The notes beneath the pieces were generated by a model. That model searched no databases. It saw only the letters and a list, made by a program, of their open reading frames with translations, and was not told the origin of the DNA. Positions 5,706 to 10,834 of a stretch of DNA of 10,834 nt are shown in pieces. How positions within the stretch are numbered: position 1 is the first letter of the stretch; each line of letters opens with the position of its first letter. This DNA comes from a gamma proteobacterium symbiont of Bathyaustriella thionipta. Lineage in GTDB: Bacteria; Pseudomonadota; Gammaproteobacteria; Chromatiales; Chromatiaceae. The DNA lies in assembly GCA_025656895.1 (NCBI GenBank), contig JAHXHF010000133.1:1-10834 (forward strand). Reading direction: 5' to 3'. Position numbers and translations under genes: made by a program.

Positions 5706-6317
5706 TCAGGGATTCAAATCCGGGTCTTTAAGAAATTCAACCGCCCCCCAGTTTGCCTGTACTACAAGCCCCGAATCGGTTAGATGATAAGCAGAGATGC
5801 CGGGCACCAGAGAAACGGCCCCACTCATTTCGGAACCCATACCCATCACTTTGACCGTGGCATCGGCAGAAGCGCTGGCATGCAATCCAATGGTGGTGAA
5901 TTGATCGTAAACCGTCTCGTTATCAAATAAAACAACCACATGAGATGATTTATAACCAACCCCCGGGCCGGTTCCGGCTCGTAAGGCATGCATATAGACC
6001 GGGGTTTTGGTTTCCTTATCAAAAACCACGCCCATGCCTTTACCCGCAACATACACAACCAGGTTAACCGTCTGACCTTCGAATACACCATAACCATAGG
6101 CGTCTTCAATTTTCTTCTCCGCAGCCGGGTTATCCTTATACAATCGCTGCAGTGTTTCATCGGCCATGGTCAGCAGTATCTGCTGCTCTGCCGCAACTTC
6201 TTCAGCAGTCATGGGGGTTTCTTCTGTATCCTCAGTTGCCAGTTCCTCGCCAGCCAGAGAAGAACACGCGTAAGTCAACAGAATGCTCATAACAAGCATG
6301 GTGAGTATTTTATTCAT
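5706..6317 (-). CDS. Secreted SYLF/Ysc84-like domain protein
   Basis: A 203-residue exported protein. Residues 1-23 are a signal peptide; Cys18 sits in a poor lipobox (TYAC), so cleavage after SLAG is as likely as lipidation. After an acidic, low-complexity spacer (24-45, rich in Glu and Thr) residues 65-158 show the SYLF/Ysc84 pattern: AYGYGVFEG, a hydrophobic strand, AGKGMGVVFDKET, a Gly-rich GTGPGVGYKSSHVVVLFDNE core and ASASADATVKV. Eukaryotic SYLF domains bind phosphoinositides and actin; the role of the common bacterial periplasmic versions is not established. AGGAAC lies four bases before the ATG (6321-6326). The gene is followed by an intrinsic terminator and preceded by an 84-base gap from the TlpA-like gene, so it is probably its own transcription unit. 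Confidence 0.8.
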   Translation of the reverse strand: MNKILTMLVMSILLTYACSSLAGEELATEDTEETPMTAEEVAAEQQILLTMADETLQRLYKDNPAAEKKIEDAYGYGVFEGQTVNLVVYVAGKGMGVVFDKETKTPVYMHALRAGTGPGVGYKSSHVVVLFDNETVYDQFTTIGLHASASADATVKVMGMGSEMSGAVSLVPGISAYHLTDSGLVVQANWGAVEFLKDPDLNP

Positions 6318-6401
6318 AAAGTTCCTGTAGATCTAAACAATCAGTAAAAATGGTCAATCAATTATGCTCATTCTACCCCGCATGGTTCGAACTCTGGCGA
6401 T

Positions 6402-6914
6402 TTATTCGTCTTTTAACAATCGAACCAGCGCCAGTAGCGCGGGGTCATCCCATTCTCTGCCGCCAATAGCGCGGTAGGCAATCTGCCCTTTGGTATCAAT
6501 AACAAAGGTTGTGGGTACACCGCGTAATGGCCATTGATTGGCCACGCTGGAGTCAAGATCCAGCAACAGGGGAAATTCAACCGGATAGTTGGCGCTAAAT
6601 TGAAAAACGGTATCTTCATCCTCTCCCACGTCAATGCCCAGCATGAAAATATCTTCTTTTTGAAGTCGTTCCCAGGCTCGTTGCATGGAAGGCATTTCTG
6701 CCCGGCAGGGCGGACACCAGGTGGCCCAGAAATTGACAATGACCACTTTTCCCCGATAATCCGACAGGCGGTGCTGCTGACCATCCATATCGCTTAACAT
6801 AAAATCAGGGGCCGCGATTCTTTGCGGCAGCTCTGTGAGCCCCTTGCCGGCCTGTTGAGCCGGTAATAACGGTGGCACTAACAACAATATAAGAGCAAGT
6901 AAAATCCGGTTCAT
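6402..6914 (-). CDS. TlpA/ResA-family periplasmic thioredoxin-like protein
   Basis: A 170-residue exported thiol-disulfide protein. An N-terminal hydrophobic signal or anchor (1-20) is followed by the AlkC/TSA-Redoxin-like lead-in APDFMLSDMDGQQHRLSDYRGK (35-56), the strand VVIVNFWATWCPPCRAEMP (57-75) with active-site Cys67 and Cys70, and the cis-proline loop GVPTTF with Pro134. This is the reductase layout of TlpA/ResA/CcmG, which keep periplasmic cysteines reduced, for example during cytochrome c or Cu-site assembly. It lacks a clear CcmG signature, so TlpA/ResA is the safer name. It is last in a three-gene unit: its ATG lies three bases after the stop of the 205-residue protein, with AGGAAA inside that gene's end. 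The neighbouring protein with two cysteines may be a substrate or partner; this is inference. Confidence 0.9.
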   Translation of the reverse strand: MNRILLALILLLVPPLLPAQQAGKGLTELPQRIAAPDFMLSDMDGQQHRLSDYRGKVVIVNFWATWCPPCRAEMPSMQRAWERLQKEDIFMLGIDVGEDEDTVFQFSANYPVEFPLLLDLDSSVANQWPLRGVPTTFVIDTKGQIAYRAIGGREWDDPALLALVRLLKDE

Positions 6915-6917
6915 AAA

Positions 6918-7535
6918 TTATTTTCCTGAAGGCTGTGCAAATGCGCATTCAATAGCGGGAATAGTCGCGCTGAGTGTTTTACCGTTACTGTGTAAAGTCA
7001 GGGTCAGATCAAATGATTCTCCGGGCGGCAAACCGAAGCTGGTCATTCCCCAGTTATAGTCACCCGGCTGAAAACTTTGCCGGGTGGGTAAAAGAGACCA
7101 GCGAAAAGCAATCCGCGCCGCTTGGCTAACGCCTTGTTCCTGCCATTTTTCATCCCACTTCCGGCGTGTCAGCAGGGCTTGCTGCCGCCCCTGATAATGA
7201 ATCTGCCAGTCATTCAGATTGTAACTCAGAGGCTGCTGGCCATCGTTACGAAAAATGCTTTGAAAAATACAGCTCTGTGCAATGCTATCAGACTCCGCCT
7301 TATTGAAACCCCGCGCCAGAAAAAATGCACGGGTTTGATCCGGCAGGCGCTGACGTAACTGAAAAGAAATACCCTGTTCATGCCATTCCCAGCCGCGCAG
7401 TCCGGTTTCGTCATCTACACTGCTTATCACTTCGGCAAGCACACTGCCCGGCAACAGCAGGATACAAAAAAACAGGTTTCTCAGGCCATACCGGGGGATT
7501 AAGGTGTTTTTGTTATGTATTGAATAGCCTGTCAT
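6918..7535 (-). CDS. Unrecognised periplasmic protein with two cysteines
   Basis: A 205-residue exported protein with no family I recognise. A long basic N-region (MTGYSIHNKNTLIPRYGLRN) leads to a hydrophobic core at 21-34 ending SVLA, the likely cleavage site. The mature part is Gln/Trp/Arg-rich and appears beta-strand-rich, with runs such as NLNDWQIHYQGRQQALL and AARIAFRWSLLPTRQSF, suggesting a beta-sandwich. Only two cysteines remain after cleavage, Cys89 and Cys197, a plausible disulfide or metal-ligand pair. The start codon overlaps the stop of the TVP38 gene by four bases (ATGA), preceded by a GGGGGGA ribosome-binding site, and its stop lies three bases before the TlpA-like gene. The tight packing strongly suggests a shared function with both neighbours. 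It may be a client of the TlpA-like reductase. Confidence 0.8.
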   Translation of the reverse strand: MTGYSIHNKNTLIPRYGLRNLFFCILLLPGSVLAEVISSVDDETGLRGWEWHEQGISFQLRQRLPDQTRAFFLARGFNKAESDSIAQSCIFQSIFRNDGQQPLSYNLNDWQIHYQGRQQALLTRRKWDEKWQEQGVSQAARIAFRWSLLPTRQSFQPGDYNWGMTSFGLPPGESFDLTLTLHSNGKTLSATIPAIECAFAQPSGK

Positions 7536-8230
7536 GTTCCCCCCGTTTTTCCATTATTCTGTAGTTTAGCTTTTTTCATCTGTGTCCGTATGCTAAAGAT
7601 AATAACCGGCAGCAAAGTCAGCATCCCTACTCCCAATATCCAGAGCATAGCTGTATGCAATTCTTCTGCAGCCAGCTCCTCTCCAAAATGAGCCAGCAGA
7701 AAACTGACAGGAACCAGCCCTACAAGCGTCGCCAATACAAATCGCCAGGGCTTTATGGGGGTTAATCCTGCACCATAACTGACCAGATCAAAAGAAATGA
7801 AAGGTATGAGACGAGATACCAGCACCATGCCACTTAAGGAATTTTGTGAACCCAGCCAGCCCGGTTTTACCCGATCTCCCAGATAATGCCGTAGTAACTC
7901 ATAGCCCAGCAGTCGTGACAGAAAAAAGGCCACGATAGCACCCGTTGTAGCACCGGCCACCACATAAACAGTGCCCCAGGTGTGGCCATAAACCGCCCCG
8001 GCGGCCACCGCTATGGGCGCGCTGGGTATGGGGTTAATAATAATCGCCAGCGCCATCAGAGCCATCAGCAATAATGGCCCCAGCCAGCCCAGTTCATTCA
8101 TCCAGTTTTTCAGGCCGGCGCTGTCGTTTAACTTTGTCCAGATGCCCAGAGTATCCAGCCAGTAATCAATCAGGCCGAATACAACAAGCAGAAGCACCAG
8201 CATCAATACTTTTCTGAAAAGCAGATTCAC
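7532..8230 (-). CDS. TVP38/TMEM64 family membrane protein
   Basis: A 232-residue integral membrane protein and first gene of the unit with the two-cysteine and TlpA-like proteins. Hydrophobic helices lie at about 5-25, 50-66, 86-108, 135-155, 165-182 and 195-213. The family regions are present: IIINPIPSAPIAVAAGAVYGHTWG (63-86), a glycine-rich helix, and SRLIPFISFDLVSYGAGLTPI (139-159). Unlike the first TVP38 gene in this window it is full length. The start is a GTG at 8230 with no strong ribosome-binding site; an in-frame ATG at residue 10 is a possible alternative. Its stop overlaps the next ATG as ATGA, a usual sign of translational coupling. The substrate is unknown for the family; lipid scrambling or polyprenyl-carrier transport have been proposed for relatives. 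Promoter evidence in the 105 bases upstream is weak (TATATC and TATACA boxes without good -35 partners). Confidence 0.88.
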   Translation of the reverse strand: MNLLFRKVLMLVLLLVVFGLIDYWLDTLGIWTKLNDSAGLKNWMNELGWLGPLLLMALMALAIIINPIPSAPIAVAAGAVYGHTWGTVYVVAGATTGAIVAFFLSRLLGYELLRHYLGDRVKPGWLGSQNSLSGMVLVSRLIPFISFDLVSYGAGLTPIKPWRFVLATLVGLVPVSFLLAHFGEELAAEELHTAMLWILGVGMLTLLPVIIFSIRTQMKKAKLQNNGKTGGT

Positions 8231-8335
8231 GCAAATGCTACAGGCTGGTGTATAGAGGCCAGGCTTTCAAATAAGCGGAAAGACACGCTATTGTTCACTC
8301 ATCCGATATAAGGTTCCTTTGTCAGGTACAATAGC

Positions 8336-10735
8336 TCAGTATCCTATTCTGCTTGTTTTCAAACGCAATGCATTGGCGATGACCGATACAGAGCTGAAAC
8401 TCATGGCGGCGGCTGCAATCATGGGAGAAAGCAGCAAGCCAAAAACCGGATATAAAACACCGGCGGCTATGGGCACACCCACAGAATTATAGATAAAGGC
8501 AAAAAACAGGTTCTGGCGGATGTTACGCATGGTGGCCTGACTCAGTCGCCGGGCTCGTACGATACCGGTCAAATCCCCTTTTACCAGCGTTACACCGGCA
8601 CTTTCCATAGCCACATCGGTGCCTGTTCCCATCGCAATGCCGACATGAGCCTGAGCTAATGCCGGTGCGTCATTGATGCCATCACCCGCCATTGCGACAA
8701 TATGGCCTTCCTGCTGTAACTTTTTCACAATGGCCGCCTTTTGCTCGGGCAATACCTCGGCTTCCACCCGGTCAATAGTAAGCCTGGCGGCAACCGCATT
8801 GGCTGTAGTATGACTGTCACCGGTGAGCATGACGACATGCAGTCCTTCTTTGTGCAAATCATTAATGGCTTGCGGCGTTGAAGCTTTGACCGGATCCGCT
8901 ACTCCCAGTAAACCGACAGCCTGACCATCCAGTGCTACAAACATAACCGTCTGCCCTTCACTACGACCGGTCTCGGCAAGATCGGCTAATGAACCCGCTT
9001 CAATTTCAAGACTTTGCAACAATCCGGCGTTACCCAGGGCTACTTTCTGACCATTGACCGTTCCTTGCACACCTTTTCCGGTTATGGATTCAAAATCACT
9101 GATTTCCAGCAACGAGATGTCTCGATCCAAAGCACCCTTAACGATAGCCTCGGCCAGTGGATGTTCACTGGCACGCTCCAGGCTGGCCGCGAGTTGTAAT
9201 AAGGTCTCTTCACTGTATTGCGTGTTGACATGCACCGCAACCAGTTGCGGTTTTCCCTCAGTCAGTGTGCCGGTTTTATCAACTACCAGTGTATCGACCT
9301 TTTCCATAGTCTCCAGCGCTTGCGCATTTTTAATCAGCACTCCCAGCATGGCGCCTTTGCCGGTTCCCACCATAATCGACATGGGTGTTGCCAGCCCCAG
9401 GGCGCAGGGACAGGCAATAATCAACACCGCAACTGCATTAATCATGGCGTGAGCCAGTCTCGGCTCAGGGCCCCACACACCCCAGGCTAGAAAAGCCATC
9501 AGCGCGATAATGACAACCACCGGCACGAAATAAGCGGCCACGCTATCGGCCAGTTTCTGTATCGGTGCACGCGAACGCTGCGCATCGGCCACCATACGCA
9601 CAATTTGCGACAACAGCGTATCAGCCCCAACCCTTTGTGCGCGCATCAACAAACTGCCGCTTGTATTAACCGTTGCACCGATCAGTGGTTCACCCGTTGT
9701 TTTCCGGACCGGAACAGGCTCACCGGTAACCATAGACTCATCGACCAGACTGCTGCCCTCGGTCACCACGCCATCAACCGGTACTTTCTCACCCGGCCTG
9801 ATACGCAAAATATCGTCGGCTACCACTTGTTGCAGCGGGATATCTTCTTCCGTGCCATCGGCACGCACAATACGTGCGCTATTGGGTGCGAGCCCCAACA
9901 ATAACTTGATGGCGGCATTGGTATTGCTGCGCGCACGCAATTCCAGCACCTGCCCCAAAAGTACCAGTGCGGTTATGACGGCAGCTGCCTCAAAATAAAC
10001 CGCCACTGTGCCATCGGCCAATTGCATGCTGGGTGGAAACCATTGTGGAAACAGCAAGGCAACCATGCTGTATGTCCAGGCAACCGAAACCCCCAGACCA
10101 ATCAAGGTAAACATATTCAGGTTCCAGCTCTGTACCGAGCGAAGCGCACGCACATAAAACGGCCAGCCTCCCCACAGAACCACCGGTGTTGCCAGTGCGA
10201 ATTCAATCCATTGCACCCTTTGCATGGAAATTTTCCCGGCCAGCAAATCAGGAGCCAGATCAGCCACCATCGCTAACAGAAATACCGGTATGGCCAGCAA
10301 GGTACTGAACCAGAAACGACGGCTCATATTGTCCAGTTCCGAGGTATCTTCTTGCGCTTCCAGTGTGACGGCTTCCAGTGCCATACCACATTTGGGACAA
10401 GCCCCCGGGGCATCCCGAATAATCTCTGGATGCATGGGACAGGTATACTGGATATGAGTCTCTACACGACTAAAATCCTTGCGTTCCAGCGCCATGCCAC
10501 ATTTAGGGCAGCTGCCGGGGCCTGTTTTCTCCACCTCTGGGTGCATGGGGCATGTATAAAGGGCTGTATCGGATTCACAGCTGGCATCTTCACAGCCGGC
10601 ATCCGCCTGTTTTTCTTCTGCTTGCAGATATTGTTGTGGATGAGCGATAAATTTCTGCTCACAGGATTCGCTGCAAAAAAGATATTCCACAGCGCCATGC
10701 GTATGCCGATGTTGAGTATCGGCTGTAACGGACAT
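8336..10735 (-). CDS. copA: Cu(+)-exporting P1B-type ATPase with YHS and twin Cys/His domains
   Basis: A 799-residue heavy-metal P-type ATPase that pumps monovalent copper out of the cytoplasm. The N-terminus is a YHS domain (EYLFCSESCEQKFIAHPQQYL, 17-37), then two copies of a YTCPMHPE...CPKCGMALE metal-binding module (60-84 and 97-121), in place of classical HMA domains. The pump core follows: TGEP (338-341), CPC in helix 6 (442-444), DKTGT with Asp486, SEHP (523-526), and GDGIND (684-689). Helix 7 has Asn742 and YN at 749-750, and helix 8 has MSFSS with Asn788, the signature of Cu(+)/Ag(+) P1B-1 pumps. The ATG used here (10735) lies in the middle of the YHS motif CGM and lacks a ribosome-binding site; the natural start appears to be ATG 10757, one base out of frame. 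Copper handling agrees with the CusC-type and CzcI-like genes on the left. Confidence 0.93.
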   Translation of the reverse strand: MSVTADTQHRHTHGAVEYLFCSESCEQKFIAHPQQYLQAEEKQADAGCEDASCESDTALYTCPMHPEVEKTGPGSCPKCGMALERKDFSRVETHIQYTCPMHPEIIRDAPGACPKCGMALEAVTLEAQEDTSELDNMSRRFWFSTLLAIPVFLLAMVADLAPDLLAGKISMQRVQWIEFALATPVVLWGGWPFYVRALRSVQSWNLNMFTLIGLGVSVAWTYSMVALLFPQWFPPSMQLADGTVAVYFEAAAVITALVLLGQVLELRARSNTNAAIKLLLGLAPNSARIVRADGTEEDIPLQQVVADDILRIRPGEKVPVDGVVTEGSSLVDESMVTGEPVPVRKTTGEPLIGATVNTSGSLLMRAQRVGADTLLSQIVRMVADAQRSRAPIQKLADSVAAYFVPVVVIIALMAFLAWGVWGPEPRLAHAMINAVAVLIIACPCALGLATPMSIMVGTGKGAMLGVLIKNAQALETMEKVDTLVVDKTGTLTEGKPQLVAVHVNTQYSEETLLQLAASLERASEHPLAEAIVKGALDRDISLLEISDFESITGKGVQGTVNGQKVALGNAGLLQSLEIEAGSLADLAETGRSEGQTVMFVALDGQAVGLLGVADPVKASTPQAINDLHKEGLHVVMLTGDSHTTANAVAARLTIDRVEAEVLPEQKAAIVKKLQQEGHIVAMAGDGINDAPALAQAHVGIAMGTGTDVAMESAGVTLVKGDLTGIVRARRLSQATMRNIRQNLFFAFIYNSVGVPIAAGVLYPVFGLLLSPMIAAAAMSFSSVSVIANALRLKTSRIGY

Positions 10736-10757
10736 TCCGCAAACCGTAAGCGGTCAT
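10736..10757 (-). other. Frameshifted N-terminal extension of copA with the missing YHS cysteine
   Basis: Upstream of ATG 10735 the same frame reads P-L-T-V-C-G before the M, which restores the VCGM core of the YHS motif, but a TGA stops the frame at once. An ATG at 10757, with AAGGGG three bases ahead (10761-10766), lies 22 bases upstream and so one base out of frame. Removing a single base between the two gives M-T-A-T-V-C-G-M-S-V, the expected family start. The extra base is probably in the CTTACGG tract. It is either a real mutation or a base-calling error. Confidence 0.6.
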
Positions 10758-10800
10758 TCACCCCTTATTTTTGATCCAATACAGATCGGACCTCAGCGGA

Positions 10801-10834
10801 TCAGTGGCAAATTTCTTCTTCCAGTTTCGAGGAA
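10801..10834 (-). CDS. Possible 3' end of an unidentified gene upstream of copA
   Basis: Only the last ten residues would be in the window (SSKLEEEICH, then TGA at 10801-10803). Frame and composition are plausible for a gene end, and the 43 bases to ATG 10757 would fit a co-transcribed copA, but a stretch this short is weak evidence. Confidence 0.2.
   Translation of the reverse strand, partial: SSKLEEEICH

Noticed and set aside
6375..6400. GGTTCGAACTC resembling a tRNA T-loop
   Set aside because: The bases on either side do not form the five-pair T-stem on either strand and no acceptor or anticodon arm is present.
6918..8230. Reading the three-gene TlpA unit as a known ccm cytochrome c maturation operon
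   Set aside because: No haem-handling genes, no CcmF or CcmH motifs, and the partner genes are a TVP38 protein and an unrecognised protein.
1..10834. CRISPR array, integrase, prophage or complete insertion sequence
   Set aside because: No spaced direct repeats, transposase motifs or phage genes were seen on either strand.

Overview
This window reads as chromosomal DNA of a gammaproteobacterium of roughly 50% GC. That placement is an inference from gene content and codon use; no rRNA, tRNA or other firm marker is present. I see no complete insertion sequence, CRISPR array, integrase or phage gene.

Layout. (1) Positions 1-1153, minus strand, are the front of a metal-efflux locus: a small Cys/His-rich periplasmic protein of CzcI type, an intrinsic terminator, then the N-terminal 249 codons of a CusC/CzcC-like outer-membrane efflux protein that runs off the left edge. 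(2) Positions 1154-1344 are a divergent control region with a good -10 box and a strong stem-loop at the predicted transcript start. (3) Positions 1345-2872, plus strand, hold a fatty-acid-hydroxylase/sterol-desaturase family membrane di-iron protein overlapping a TVP38/TMEM64 membrane protein, whose reading frame is cut by a single in-frame TAA. (4) Positions 3094-4215 encode a PfkA-superfamily phosphofructokinase with an atypical nucleotide loop. (5) Positions 4348-4632 encode a HigA/NadS-like antitoxin-type repressor with no toxin beside it. (6) Positions 4633-4883 are AT-rich and contain a repeat-like block with imperfect inverted ends. (7) Positions 4884-6317, minus strand, encode an unrecognised two-helix membrane protein and a secreted SYLF/Ysc84-like protein, with a terminator between them. 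(8) Positions 6402-8230, minus strand, form a tight three-gene unit: TVP38/TMEM64 protein, unknown periplasmic protein with two cysteines, and a TlpA/ResA-type thioredoxin. (9) Positions 8336-10735, minus strand, encode a Cu(+)-type P1B ATPase with a YHS domain and two Cys/His metal-binding repeats; its natural start appears to be separated by one base of frameshift.

How it fits together. Both ends of the window are metal homeostasis: CopA-type export from the cytoplasm on the right, and CusC/CzcC-type export across the outer membrane on the left. The TlpA/unknown/TVP38 unit between them could be an envelope redox or membrane-maintenance module, but its link to copper rests only on proximity and shared direction. 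The most checkable oddities are the nonsense codon in the first TVP38 gene, the frameshift at the copA start, the terminator between the czcI-like gene and cusC, and the repeat-like block after the orphan antitoxin.
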